Of a stretch of 64,000 nucleotides of DNA, positions 54,653 through 62,855 are shown one piece after another. The position numbers and the translations under genes are program-made. Source of the DNA: Belnapia mucosa (lineage in GTDB: Bacteria > Pseudomonadota > Alphaproteobacteria > Acetobacterales > Acetobacteraceae). A model generated the notes under the pieces. The model did no database searches. It was not told the DNA's origin and was given only the letters and a program-made list of their open reading frames with translations. The number at the start of each line of letters is the position of its first letter. Within the stretch, counting starts at the first letter, position 1. Location: positions 658,013 through 722,012 of the forward strand of contig NZ_JAEUXJ010000002.1 of assembly GCF_016775475.1 (NCBI RefSeq), read 5' to 3'.

Positions 54653-55651
54653 ATGCCTCGGCCGCGCGCCGCCATCGTCGGGCTGGCCGGCACGACGCTG
54701 AGCCCGGAGGAGGCGGCGCTGTTCCGTGCTGCCCCGCCGCTCGGCGTCATCCTCTTCGCCCGCAATGTCGTCGATCCGGCGCAGCTCCGCGCCCTCAACG
54801 CCCAGATCCGGGAGTTGCTGGGCGAGGCGGCGCCGATCCTGGTGGACCAGGAAGGCGGCCGGGTCGCCCGGCTGAAGCCGCCCCACTGGCCGGAATTCCC
54901 GCCCGCTGCCCGGTTCGAGGGGCGGCCGGAGGATGGCGCCCGCGCCAATGCCGCCCTGCAGGGCCTGTTCTGCCGCGATGCCGGCTTCGACGTGGTCTGC
55001 GCCCCGGTGCTCGACCTCCGCCTGCCCGGCGCGCATGGGATCATCGGCGACCGCGCCTTCAGCGCCGATCCGGCCGAGGTGGCGCGGCTCGGCACCGCCT
55101 GGGCCGAGGGCTTGCAGGTCGCCGGCTGCATCCCGGTGGTGAAGCATGTCCCCGGCCATGGCCGCGCCATGGTGGACAGCCATCTCGACCTGCCGCGCGT
55201 CTCCGCCCCGCGGAATGCCCTGGCCGAGGATTGCGGCCCCTTCGCCGCCCTGGCCCGTCTGCCCGCCTGGGCGATGACGGCGCATATCGTCTATGAGGCG
55301 CTGGATGCCGAACGGCCGGCGACCCTCTCGCCCACCATCATCGGCCGGGTCATCCGCAAGGCGATCGGCTTCCAGGGCATCCTGGTCAGCGACGACCTCT
55401 GCATGAAGGCCCTGCGCGGGGAGCCGGGGGCGCTGGCGGTCGAGGCAATCGGGGCCGGCTGCGACCTCGTCCTCCATTGCAACGGCGTCCTCGCCGAGAC
55501 CGCCGACCTGCTGCGCGACTGCCCGACCCTTTCGGACTCGGCCGAGACGCGGCTGGCCGAGACGCGCGCGCGGGTGTTGGAAGCCTGGCAGCCGCTCGAT
55601 GCCGCCACCCTGCTGGCGATCCGGGATGCCCAGCTCGCGGCCGCCGCGTGA
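54653..55651 (+). CDS. nagZ: Beta-N-acetylhexosaminidase
   Basis: A 332-residue GH3 glycosidase that releases N-acetylglucosamine from anhydromuropeptides during peptidoglycan recycling. PILVDQEGGRVARL (61-74), KHVPGHG (164-170), the mobile loop VDSHLDLP with acid/base-type H177, and the nucleophile D247 in LVSDDL are all present. There is no signal peptide, as expected for the cytoplasmic enzyme. The start codon follows the SPOR gene by 7 bases with only weak purines upstream, suggesting coupling. The stop overlaps the GTG of the M50 gene (GTGA). Confidence 0.95.
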   Translation: MPRPRAAIVGLAGTTLSPEEAALFRAAPPLGVILFARNVVDPAQLRALNAQIRELLGEAAPILVDQEGGRVARLKPPHWPEFPPAARFEGRPEDGARANAALQGLFCRDAGFDVVCAPVLDLRLPGAHGIIGDRAFSADPAEVARLGTAWAEGLQVAGCIPVVKHVPGHGRAMVDSHLDLPRVSAPRNALAEDCGPFAALARLPAWAMTAHIVYEALDAERPATLSPTIIGRVIRKAIGFQGILVSDDLCMKALRGEPGALAVEAIGAGCDLVLHCNGVLAETADLLRDCPTLSDSAETRLAETRARVLEAWQPLDAATLLAIRDAQLAAAA

Positions 55652-56355
55652 CGGAGTGGCTGCCGGAACTCCTCGTCTCGGTGCTGGCCTCGGTCCTGGC
55701 GATCACCCTGCATGAGGCGGCGCATGGCTATGCGGCGCTGGCGCTCGGCGATCCGACCGCGCGGCTGGCGGGGCGGCTGAGCCTCAACCCGCTGCGGCAT
55801 GTCGATCCGGTGGGGACGGTGCTGCTGCCGGGGGTCCTGCTGCTCGGCCAGCTGCTGACCCTCGGTCGGGTGGAGTTCATGTTCGGCTGGGCCAAGCCGG
55901 TGCCGGTGAACCTGCTGAACCTCCGCAATCCCCGGCTCGGCATGGTGCTGGTGGCGGCCGCCGGGCCGGCGATGAATTTCGCCCTGGCCCTGCTGGCCGG
56001 GCTGCTGGTCCACCCCGTCGAGGCGATCGGTCCCTCCCTGCCGCCCGAGGTCATGCAGATCGGCTTTCGGTTCCTGGGCCTGTCTATCCTTGCGAATCTC
56101 GTGCTCGGCCTGTTCAACCTGTTGCCGATCCCGCCGCTGGATGGCGGGCGCATCGTCACCGGGCTGCTGCCGCGGGCCCTGGCGCTGCCCTATGCGCGGC
56201 TGGAGCGGTTCGGCATCCTGATCGTGCTCTTCGGCGTCTTCCTGCTGCCCCGCATCGCGGAGGGCTACGACCCGGTGGGCTGGGCGCTCCGGCATGTGGT
56301 GGCGCGCGCCTTTGACCTGGTGCTGCTCCTCTCCGGCAATGGGCCTGGGGCATGA
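55648..56355 (+). CDS. Site-2 protease-family membrane metallopeptidase (M50)
   Basis: A 235-residue intramembrane zinc protease of the M50 family (FtsEX-independent, YwhC/SpoIVFB-related). The zinc motif HEAAHG lies in the first helix (LAITLHEAAHGYAALALGD) and the third ligand is D in NLLPIPPLDGG. Six hydrophobic helices are predicted. It starts with GTG inside the nagZ stop and ends inside the scpA start (ATGA). Members cleave membrane-anchored regulators or signal peptides; the target here is unknown. Its position between nagZ and scpA is frequently seen in this class. Confidence 0.9.
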   Translation: MTEWLPELLVSVLASVLAITLHEAAHGYAALALGDPTARLAGRLSLNPLRHVDPVGTVLLPGVLLLGQLLTLGRVEFMFGWAKPVPVNLLNLRNPRLGMVLVAAAGPAMNFALALLAGLLVHPVEAIGPSLPPEVMQIGFRFLGLSILANLVLGLFNLLPIPPLDGGRIVTGLLPRALALPYARLERFGILIVLFGVFLLPRIAEGYDPVGWALRHVVARAFDLVLLLSGNGPGA

Positions 56356-57116
56356 CCCAGCCGGTCCTGCATCTCCGGCTCGACGGGTTCGAGGGGCCGC
56401 TCGACCTGCTGCTCGACCTCGCCCGGTCGCAGAAGGTCGATCTAGAGAAGATCTCCATCATCGCCCTGGTGGACCAGTTCCTCGCGGTGTTAGAACAGGC
56501 GCGGCGGGTGCGGCTGGAACTGGCCGCCGACTGGCTCGTGATGGCCGCCTGGCTCGCCTGGCTGAAATCCCGCCTCCTGGTCCCTCAGGACCCCGAGGAG
56601 GAGGTGGATGCCGAGGCCCTGGCCGCGGCGCTGACCGACCGGCTGGCCGAGCTGGAGCGGATGCGCCTCGCCGCCGCCTGGCTGGCAGGCCGCCAGCAGC
56701 TGGGGCGGGAGGTCTTCGCCCGCGGCAGCGCCGAGCAGCTCCGCATCGAGGATCGCAGCGGCCTGAATGCCGATCTCCCGGCCCTGCTCCAGGCCTATGC
56801 CGCGGCGCGGCGTCGGGCGCTCGCCCGCCGGCCCTACCAGCCGAAGCACCGCAAGCTCTGGACCGTGCAGGATGCGCTGGCCCGGCTCGGCCGGCTGGTC
56901 GGGGCGCTGCCGGACTGGGCGGTGCTCAACCGCTTCCTGCCGGAGGGGCTGACCGACCCGGTCGAGCAGCGCGCGGCGCTGGCCAGCACCCTGATCGCGG
57001 CGCTGGAGACGGCGCGCGGCGGCGCCATCGAACTACGCCAGGAACGCGCCTTCGGCCCCATCCTGATCCGCCGCGCCGAGCCGGAAGAAGCCGTCCCCGA
57101 TGTCCGAGCCGCCTGA
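56352..57116 (+). CDS. scpA: Segregation and condensation protein A
   Basis: A 254-residue kleisin that links SMC heads in chromosome condensation. The N-terminus LRLDGFEGPLDLLLDLARSQKVDLEKISI is diagnostic of ScpA, followed by LAADWLVMAAWLAWLKSRLLVP. The C-terminal winged helix that binds the second SMC head is less conserved but present (residues about 185-250). The start overlaps the M50 stop by 4 bases and the end overlaps the scpB start by 17 bases. Confidence 0.95.
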   Translation: MTQPVLHLRLDGFEGPLDLLLDLARSQKVDLEKISIIALVDQFLAVLEQARRVRLELAADWLVMAAWLAWLKSRLLVPQDPEEEVDAEALAAALTDRLAELERMRLAAAWLAGRQQLGREVFARGSAEQLRIEDRSGLNADLPALLQAYAAARRRALARRPYQPKHRKLWTVQDALARLGRLVGALPDWAVLNRFLPEGLTDPVEQRAALASTLIAALETARGGAIELRQERAFGPILIRRAEPEEAVPDVRAA

Positions 57117-57756
57117 CCCCGCCGCCCCGCCCGAGGCCGCCCCGCCCGAGGTCGCCCCATCGGAGGCCCTGGCCCCCGAGGCAATCGTGCCCGAGGCACA
57201 AGCGCCCGAGCCCGCGCCCGATCCGGCGCTGTTTGCCCATGCGCTGCGGATCGCCGAAGCCTTGGTCTTCGCCAGCGACCGGCCGATCCCGGCCGCCCGC
57301 ATCCAGCAGGCCCTGCCCGCCGGCGTCGATGCCGGGGCGGTGCTGACCGCGCTGCTGGCCGCGACCGCCGGCCGGCCGGTGGAGCTGGTGGAGGTCGCCG
57401 GCGGCTATGCCTTCCGCACTGCGGCCGATCTCGCCCCCGCCCTGACCAAGGTGGTGGAGGTGCCGCGCCGGCTGCCCCGGGCGGCGATGGAGACGCTGGC
57501 CATCATCGCCTACCACCAGCCGGTGACCCGGGCCGAGATCGAGGAGATCCGCGGCGCCTCGCTCTCCCAGACCACGCTCGAATCCCTGCTCGAGCTCGGG
57601 CTGATCGCGCCGCGTGGGCGGAAGGAGGTGCCGGGGCGGCCGAGCCTCTGGGGCACCACGCCCCGCTTCCTCGAGCAATTCGGGCTCCGCAGCCTCGGCG
57701 ACCTGCCGCGGCGGGAGGAATTGGTCAGCGAGCCGGCGCCCGTCCTGCCGGCATGA
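57100..57756 (+). CDS. scpB: Segregation and condensation protein B
   Basis: A 218-residue partner of ScpA in the SMC-ScpAB complex. An N-terminal Pro/Ala/Glu tail of about 40 residues precedes the two winged helices: ALRIAEALVFASDRPIPAARI, then AAMETLAIIAYHQPVTRAEIEEIRGA and GLIAPRGRKEVPGRPSLWGTTPRFLEQFGL, which are the classic ScpB blocks. It overlaps scpA by 17 bases, and its stop overlaps the start of the ABC ATPase by 4 bases (ATGA). Confidence 0.95.
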   Translation: MSEPPDPAAPPEAAPPEVAPSEALAPEAIVPEAQAPEPAPDPALFAHALRIAEALVFASDRPIPAARIQQALPAGVDAGAVLTALLAATAGRPVELVEVAGGYAFRTAADLAPALTKVVEVPRRLPRAAMETLAIIAYHQPVTRAEIEEIRGASLSQTTLESLLELGLIAPRGRKEVPGRPSLWGTTPRFLEQFGLRSLGDLPRREELVSEPAPVLPA

Positions 57757-58817
57757 GCCTGCGTCTGTCAGGCATCCGCCATGCCTATGGCGGGCGGGAG
57801 GTGCTGCGCGGCATCGGGCTGGAGGTGGGGCTCGGCGAGATTCTCTGCCTGCTCGGCCCCTCGGGCGATGGCAAGACCACGTTGCTGCGGCTGGTGGCGG
57901 GGCTGGAGCCCCTGCAGGCCGGGCGGATCGAGCTCGGCGGCCGGGTCCTGGCCGAGCCGGGGCGGGAGATGCCGCCCGAGGCGCGGCGGGTCGGCTTCGT
58001 CTTCCAGGATTATGCCCTCTTCCCGCATCTGACCGTGGCCGAGAATGTCGCCTTCGGCCTGCACCGCACCCAGCGCGGAGAGCGCGCCTGGCAGGTGGCG
58101 GAGGCCCTGGCGCGGGTCGGGCTGGAGACCCATGCGCGGGCCTATCCGCATATGCTCTCGGGCGGCCAGCAGCAGCGGGTGGCCCTGGCCCGGGCGCTCG
58201 CCCCGCGGCCGGAGGTGCTGCTGCTGGACGAGGCCTTCGCCAGCCTCGACGCCCGCCTCAGGGAGCAGGTGCGGGACGATACGCTGCATGTCCTGCAATC
58301 GGCCGGCATCCCCGCCCTGGTGGTGACCCATGACGCCGAGGAGGCGATGTTCCTCGCCGACCGCATCGCCCTGATGCGGGCGGGGCAGGTGGTCCAGCTC
58401 GGCACGCCGGAGGATCTCTATCTCCGCCCCGCCGAGCCCTTCGTCGCCACCTTCCTCGGCGAGGTGAACCGGCTGCCGGCCCGGCTGCGGGGGGAGGTGG
58501 TGGAGACCGCGCTCGGCCCGCTGCCGCGCCCCGCGGGCTGCACCCTGCCCGATGGCCCGGCCGAGCTGCTGCTGCGGCCGGAGGGGTTGCGCGTCGGCAT
58601 CCCAGGTGGCGTCCCCGGGGGCGTCCTGGCCGAGGTGGAGGCGAGCCGGCTGCTGGGTGCCACCACCCTGGTTCATCTCACCCTGCCGGATGGGGCGGGT
58701 GGGGTGCTGCATCTGCACGCGCGGCTGCCGCCCGGGGCGCCGCTGCGGCGTGGACAAGGCGTGACGGTTGCGTTGGATGCCGAACGCGCCTTCGTATTTC
58801 CCCGCCCCGCACCCTAG
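57753..58817 (+). CDS. Orphan ABC transporter ATPase (FbpC/PotA-like)
   Basis: A 354-residue ABC ATPase of the iron/spermidine-type importers. Walker A is GPSGDGKTT (35-43; the usual Cys is Asp), the Q-loop is at Q85, the signature LSGGQQQR at 135-142, Walker B LLLDEAF (D159, E160) and the switch H193. The C-terminal TOBE-like regulatory domain starts near 240. No permease or binding protein is encoded nearby. It overlaps scpB by 4 bases and precedes tatB, the position where tatA often lies in related genomes. It is probably co-expressed with the division and export genes, but its transport partners must be elsewhere. Confidence 0.9.
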   Translation: MSLRLSGIRHAYGGREVLRGIGLEVGLGEILCLLGPSGDGKTTLLRLVAGLEPLQAGRIELGGRVLAEPGREMPPEARRVGFVFQDYALFPHLTVAENVAFGLHRTQRGERAWQVAEALARVGLETHARAYPHMLSGGQQQRVALARALAPRPEVLLLDEAFASLDARLREQVRDDTLHVLQSAGIPALVVTHDAEEAMFLADRIALMRAGQVVQLGTPEDLYLRPAEPFVATFLGEVNRLPARLRGEVVETALGPLPRPAGCTLPDGPAELLLRPEGLRVGIPGGVPGGVLAEVEASRLLGATTLVHLTLPDGAGGVLHLHARLPPGAPLRRGQGVTVALDAERAFVFPRPAP

Positions 58818-58885
58818 ATTGGCGGCAAGAGCCTATCCTGCTAACGGAGGCAGCCGCGCTTGGCTGCGGCCGCCCTGGAGAGACG

Positions 58886-59410
58886 ATGTTCGACCTTGCC
58901 TGGTCCGAGATTGCCCTGATCGGCGTGGTGGCGCTTGTCGTCATCGGCCCGAAGGACCTGCCGGAAGCGATCCGCGGCGTGGCCCGCGGCATCGCCAAGC
59001 TGCGCCGCATGGCCAGCGAGTTCCAGGGCCAGGCCGATGAGCTGGTGCGCGAGGCGAATCTCGACGAGGTGCGGCAGTCCATCAATGAGATCCGCCGCTT
59101 CAACGTCCGCGACGAGATCACCCGGGCGGTGGACAAGGACGGCTCGATCCGGAAAACCTTCACCGAGGACCCGCTGAAGCCGAGCTATACGCCGCCGCCC
59201 GCGACCCCGGCCGCCGCGCCGGTGCCGGAAAGCTTCGGCCCGCCGGCCCCGCTCGCGCCCGAGCCGCCGCGCCCGGCGGCCCCCGCCTTCATCCCGCCCA
59301 GCGCCGTGCCGGCCGCCCCGGCCCCGCAGGCGGCCGCTACCCAGCCCGCCGCGCCGGCCTTCGTGCCGCCGGCCGAGCCGGCCCCGACCCCACCGACCCA
59401 GCAGAGCTGA
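58886..59410 (+). CDS. tatB: Sec-independent translocase subunit TatB
   Basis: A 174-residue TatB. The N-terminal membrane helix (MFDLAWSEIALIGVVALVVIGP, then KDLPEAIRGVARGIAKLRRMA) and the following amphipathic helix are typical; TatB rather than TatA is indicated by the longer helical part and the E at position 8. The last third is an unusually Pro/Ala-rich tail. It forms the receptor complex for twin-arginine precursors with TatC. No tatA gene is adjacent. A GCAGCC/GGCTGC hairpin sits in the 68-base gap upstream at 58850-58867. Confidence 0.94.
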   Translation: MFDLAWSEIALIGVVALVVIGPKDLPEAIRGVARGIAKLRRMASEFQGQADELVREANLDEVRQSINEIRRFNVRDEITRAVDKDGSIRKTFTEDPLKPSYTPPPATPAAAPVPESFGPPAPLAPEPPRPAAPAFIPPSAVPAAPAPQAAATQPAAPAFVPPAEPAPTPPTQQS

Positions 59411-59422
59411 GCACCCGCACCC

Positions 59423-60214
59423 GTGCCCCGCGACCCCGAAGATATCATCGACGACAAGCCGATGCCGCTGCTCGACCACCTGATGGAGCTGCGCACGCGG
59501 CTCCTCTGGTCGGTCGGCGCCTTCGCCATCGCCTTCGCCGTCTGCTACTACTTCTCCGCGCAGATCTACGGCTTCCTCGCCCGGCCGCTGGCCGACATCC
59601 TGCAGCACCAGGGTGGCGGCGAGCGGCGGATGATCTTCACCGCCCTCTACGAGGCCTTCTTCACCTATCTGAAGGTCGCCTTCTTCGGCGCGGTCTTCTT
59701 CAGCTTCCCGGTCTGGGCGACGCAGCTCTGGCTCTTCGTCGCGCCAGGCCTCTACCGCAGCGAGAAGCGGGCGATCACGCCCTTCCTCGTCGCCTCGCCC
59801 TTCCTCTTCGTCATGGGCGCTGCGCTGGCCTACTACTTCATCTTCCCGCTCGCCTGGCACTTCTTCATCACCTTCGAGACGCCGCCGGGCGAAGGCTCGC
59901 TGCCGATCCAGCTCGAGGCCAAGGTCAGCGAATACCTGTCGCTGGTCATGCAGATGATTCTCGCCTTCGGCATCGCCTTCCAGCTGCCGGTGCTGCTGAC
60001 GCTGCTCTGCCGGGTCGGCATCCTCAGCGTGGAGAGCCTGAAGAAGGGCCGCCGCTACGCCATTGTCGGGATGTTCGTGTTCGCCGCAGTGATCACGCCG
60101 CCCGACGTCATCAGCCAGATCGGCCTCGCCGTGCCGATGATCGCTCTCTACGAGATCTCGATCCTCGCCGCGACCTGGATGGGGCGGAAGAAGGACGGCG
60201 GGACGAAGAGCTGA
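59423..60214 (+). CDS. tatC: Sec-independent translocase subunit TatC
   Basis: A 263-residue polytopic protein with six helices, the core receptor of twin-arginine export. Landmarks are PLLDHLMELRTRLLWS at the N-terminus (signal-binding site), FSFPVWATQLWLFVAPGLY, and FELPVLLTLLCRVGI-type region FQLPVLLTLLCRVGI, then AAVITPPDVISQIGLAVPM. The start is a GTG at 59423, 12 bases after the tatB stop; the conserved part begins at residue 14, so a downstream ATG is possible. serS follows after 3 bases. Confidence 0.95.
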   Translation: MPRDPEDIIDDKPMPLLDHLMELRTRLLWSVGAFAIAFAVCYYFSAQIYGFLARPLADILQHQGGGERRMIFTALYEAFFTYLKVAFFGAVFFSFPVWATQLWLFVAPGLYRSEKRAITPFLVASPFLFVMGAALAYYFIFPLAWHFFITFETPPGEGSLPIQLEAKVSEYLSLVMQMILAFGIAFQLPVLLTLLCRVGILSVESLKKGRRYAIVGMFVFAAVITPPDVISQIGLAVPMIALYEISILAATWMGRKKDGGTKS

Positions 60215-60217
60215 GCC

Positions 60218-61474
60218 ATGCACGATATCCGCGCCATCCGCACCGACCCGGCGGCCTTCGACGCCGCCATGGCCCGCCGTGGGGTAGCCCCGGTCAGTGC
60301 CGAATTGCTCGCCCTCGACGCCGCGCGGCGCGATCAGGTGACCCGCCAGCAGGAGGCGCTGGCCCGCCGCAATGAGCTGGCGAAGCAGATCGGCATGCTG
60401 AAGCGCAAAGGTGAGGACACCGCCGCGCTGGAAGACGAGGCCCGCGAGCTGCGCCAATTCCTTGAGGCCTTCGAGACCCAGCGCTTCGAGATCGATGACC
60501 GGCTCGCCACCCTGCCCAACATCCTCGACGCGGATGTGCCGGACGGCCGCGACGAATCCGACAATGTCGTGCTGCACCAGCAGGGCGAGCCGCCGCGGCC
60601 GAACTTCGCCCCAAAGCAGCATTTCGAGCTCGGCGAGGCCCTTGGCCTGATGGATTTCGCCGCCGCGACCAAGCTCGCCGGCGCGCGCTTCACCGTCCTC
60701 CGCGGCGCGCTCGCGCGGCTGGAACGTGCCCTCGGCCAGTGGATGCTGACCCTCCATACGGAGCAGCATGGCTATACCGAGACGGCGGTGCCCTACCTCG
60801 TCAATGCCGCCAGCATGTATGGCACCGGCCAGCTTCCCAAATTCGAGGAAGACCTCTTCAAGACCACGGATGGCCGCTACCTCATCCCCACCGCCGAGGT
60901 GCCGCTGACCAATCTGGTGCGCGAGGAGATCGTGCCCGAGGCGGCGCTGCCCTTCCGCTACACCGCCCTCTCGCCCAGCTTCCGCTCCGAGGCCGGCAGC
61001 GCCGGGCGCGACACCCGCGGCATGTTGCGCCAGCACCAATTCCACAAGGTGGAGATGGTCTCCGTCACCCGCCCGCAGGACAGCACCGAGGAGCATGAGC
61101 GGATGACGCGCTGCGCCGAGCGCGTGCTGACCGATCTGGGCCTCACCTGGCGCCGCATCGTGCTCTGCGCCGGCGATACCGGCTTCGGTGCCGCCAAGAC
61201 CTATGACCTCGAGGTCTGGCTGCCGGGGCAGGGCGCCTGGCGGGAGATTTCCTCCTGCTCCAATTGCCGGGACTTCCAGGCCCGCCGCATGAATGCGCGG
61301 ATGAAGCCGAGCGAGGGGAAGGGCAATCTCTTCCTCCATACGCTGAACGGCAGCGGCGTCGCGGTCGGCCGGGCGCTGATCGCGGTGATGGAGACGCACC
61401 AGCAGGCGGATGGCAGCATCCAGGTGCCGGCGGTGCTGCAACCCTGGATGGGCGGGATCGAGCGGATCGGCTGA
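60218..61474 (+). CDS. serS: Seryl-tRNA synthetase
   Basis: A 418-residue class II tRNA synthetase charging tRNA-Ser. The N-terminal coiled-coil arm (about 25-105, [22 protein letters not shown]) reaches the tRNA. Motif 2 is [25 protein letters not shown], and motif 3 is [22 protein letters not shown]. The end [16 protein letters not shown] is standard. It starts 3 bases after tatC and closes the argS-to-serS run. A short GGTCT/AGACC hairpin lies at 61488-61501, 14 bases after the stop. Confidence 0.97.
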   Translation: MHDIRAIRTDPAAFDAAMARRGVAPVSAELLALDAARRDQVTRQQEALARRNELAKQIGMLKRKGEDTAALEDEARELRQFLEAFETQRFEIDDRLATLPNILDADVPDGRDESDNVVLHQQGEPPRPNFAPKQHFELGEALGLMDFAAATKLAGARFTVLRGALARLERALGQWMLTLHTEQHGYTETAVPYLVNAASMYGTGQLPKFEEDLFKTTDGRYLIPTAEVPLTNLVREEIVPEAALPFRYTALSPSFRSEAGSAGRDTRGMLRQHQFHKVEMVSVTRPQDSTEEHERMTRCAERVLTDLGLTWRRIVLCAGDTGFGAAKTYDLEVWLPGQGAWREISSCSNCRDFQARRMNARMKPSEGKGNLFLHTLNGSGVAVGRALIAVMETHQQADGSIQVPAVLQPWMGGIERIG

Positions 61475-61749
61475 AGCCGGTCGGATTGGTCTGGCGAGAC
61501 CTATTCGTCCCGGGTGAGCCGGCCGGCTTGCCGATGCAACCGCCATTGGCGGCGCCGTCCTCCTGCCCAGGGTAAACAATCCTTTCTCCCACCGGTACGG
61601 GGCGCCGCTCCTTGAGCCGGGCCGGCAACAAGGGCTTATGCCGCTGCGGCGGGACCGCGGGCTGTGCGCCTGATATGGGACATCACGCGAACGGAGGCGA
61701 CGAGCGCCCCCGGGCTTGGGCATGATGGCGCGTCAGAGGAGGCAGTCCC
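61475..61749. other. Intergenic region after serS
   Basis: 275 bases without a recognisable gene. It contains the GGTCT-GGCG-AGACC hairpin (61488-61501), which may terminate serS transcripts, a 12-base palindrome AGCCGGCCGGCT near 61514-61525, and the ribosome-binding site AGGAGG just before the next gene. Nothing else was recognised; the gene-like frames crossing it are short and lack family features. Confidence 0.45.
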
Positions 61750-62181
61750 ATGTCGGACAGTGACGACAGGCGGCGGCACGCTGCGGCTGAGGCCCGGCGG
61801 GAGCGGGCGGAGGCAGGACGCGATCTTGCCGAAAGCCGTCGCGCTGAAACACAGGGGTTGCACGGTGCCGCCGAGGCAGGTCGGGTGGCCGCGGAAGAGC
61901 AGCGGCAGGTCGCCGAGGAGGGGCGGCTTACCGCCGAGGAGATGCGGGACGCGGCCGAGATCGCCCGCTTCGCGCTGGATCTGGCCCGCGCCGCGGCCGA
62001 GGATGCGCGGGCCGCGCGCGAAGAGGCACGGACCGCACGTGAAGAGATAAGCCGGTTGGCCGAGGCAGTCCTGAACGCCGCGGAGCGGAAACGCGATGTC
62101 GAGGCGCGGTTGTCCTCCGCGGCCGAGGCCGGACGCAGGGCGGATGGCGCTGCGCGCAGGTCAGCGCGGATGCGGCCTTGA
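61750..62181 (+). CDS. Heptad-repeat Ala/Glu/Arg-rich coiled-coil protein
   Basis: A 143-residue protein made almost wholly of 7-residue units with the plan (A)AEE.R(x): for example AAEAGRV, AAEEQRQ, VAEEGRL, TAEEMRD, AAEIARF, ALDLARA, AAEDARA, AREEART, AREEISR, in uninterrupted succession from about residue 41 to 110. It predicts one long, highly charged amphipathic helix or coiled coil. There is no signal peptide, Cys or membrane segment, and no enzyme motif. A strong AGGAGG ribosome-binding site precedes ATG, supporting expression. I do not recognise a named family. A small helical protein gene follows 15 bases later. Confidence 0.72.
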   Translation: MSDSDDRRRHAAAEARRERAEAGRDLAESRRAETQGLHGAAEAGRVAAEEQRQVAEEGRLTAEEMRDAAEIARFALDLARAAAEDARAAREEARTAREEISRLAEAVLNAAERKRDVEARLSSAAEAGRRADGAARRSARMRP

Positions 62182-62196
62182 GGCCCGGTAGCCCCG

Positions 62197-62409
62197 ATGG
62201 AACCGGCTGAAACCGCCTTGTCCATGGCCGAACGCCACGTCCGGGAAGGCGAAGCCCGCGTCGCCCGGCAGGAAAGGCTCATCGCCAATTTGGAACGCGA
62301 CAACCATCCGGAGCGGGCGATTGTCGGCAGGCAGGTGCTGGCAAACCTCCGCTGGTCCCAGGAACTGTCCCGGGGCCACCTGGAGCGTCTGCGCGGCACG
62401 GCTGGGTAG
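62197..62409 (+). CDS. Small helical protein of unknown function
   Basis: A 70-residue protein predicted to be all helical: MAERHVREGEARVARQERL, a turn around NLERDNHPERAIV, and a second helix RQVLANLRWSQELSRGHLERL. The composition is charged with no signal or membrane segment. I recall similar short proteins scattered through alphaproteobacterial genomes as uncharacterised; no function is assigned. It probably shares a transcript with the heptad-repeat gene 15 bases upstream. The start is at 62197 without a clear ribosome-binding site; the in-frame ATG at 62224 is an alternative. Confidence 0.6.
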   Translation: MEPAETALSMAERHVREGEARVARQERLIANLERDNHPERAIVGRQVLANLRWSQELSRGHLERLRGTAG

Positions 62410-62855
62410 GCCCTAGGCACCCAGGCCGTCACCGGGCGGAAACGCCGGTGCGGGCTCACGGCGAGCGAATTGCTCCGGTCCGGTGACTCCCCCTGATTGG
62501 AGTTTGCTCTAGGCCTTCGCCGTCATGCGGCGCGGCACAGCCATGTCGGCGGCGTTGACGCTGTGTGGCTACTCAGCCTCCGGCTCGCCGGTGCGGCGGG
62601 CGCGATTGAAATTCAACCTCGCCGACGCGTCCGCACTGGCTTGCGGGCTGCTCATGGTCGGCTATGCCGGCGGGGTCAAGGCGGGCATTGCGCTGCCGCC
62701 GGTGCCGGCGCTGGCGGCCCCTGCAAAAGGATAGGGCCGACCGCGCCAGGGCGTGAGCGCCTGGGTGCGACAATCGGTCCTGGAATGTCGAACCACAACG
62801 GATTGCGCTCAGCCCTGATCGCTATCCGTTGCGGATCGGGTGTCCCCGCGCGGTT
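62410..62855. other. Region without a convincing gene
   Basis: 446 bases between the small helical protein gene and the antiporter stop. Several short frames cross it, the best being 62525-62734. No tRNA, repeat or regulatory motif was recognised. The region may contain decayed coding DNA; the sense of such decay is not clear from this window alone. Confidence 0.4.
62525..62734 (+). CDS. Doubtful small ORF
   Basis: A 69-residue frame with ATG starts at 62525 and 62543. The C-terminal half is hydrophobic (DASALACGLLMVGYAGGVKAG). The stretch ALTLCGYSASGSPVRRARLKF slightly recalls the first strand and helix of a glutathione S-transferase, but the frame does not continue as one and no ribosome-binding site is visible. 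It may be a remnant or a chance frame. Listed only because nothing else fits the gap. Confidence 0.2.
   Translation: MRRGTAMSAALTLCGYSASGSPVRRARLKFNLADASALACGLLMVGYAGGVKAGIALPPVPALAAPAKG

Noticed and set aside
58841..61723. 960-codon minus-strand frame opposite tatB, tatC and serS
   Set aside because: Entirely antisense to three certain genes, with a composition of Asp, Glu, Arg and Gly repeats expected from reversed codons.
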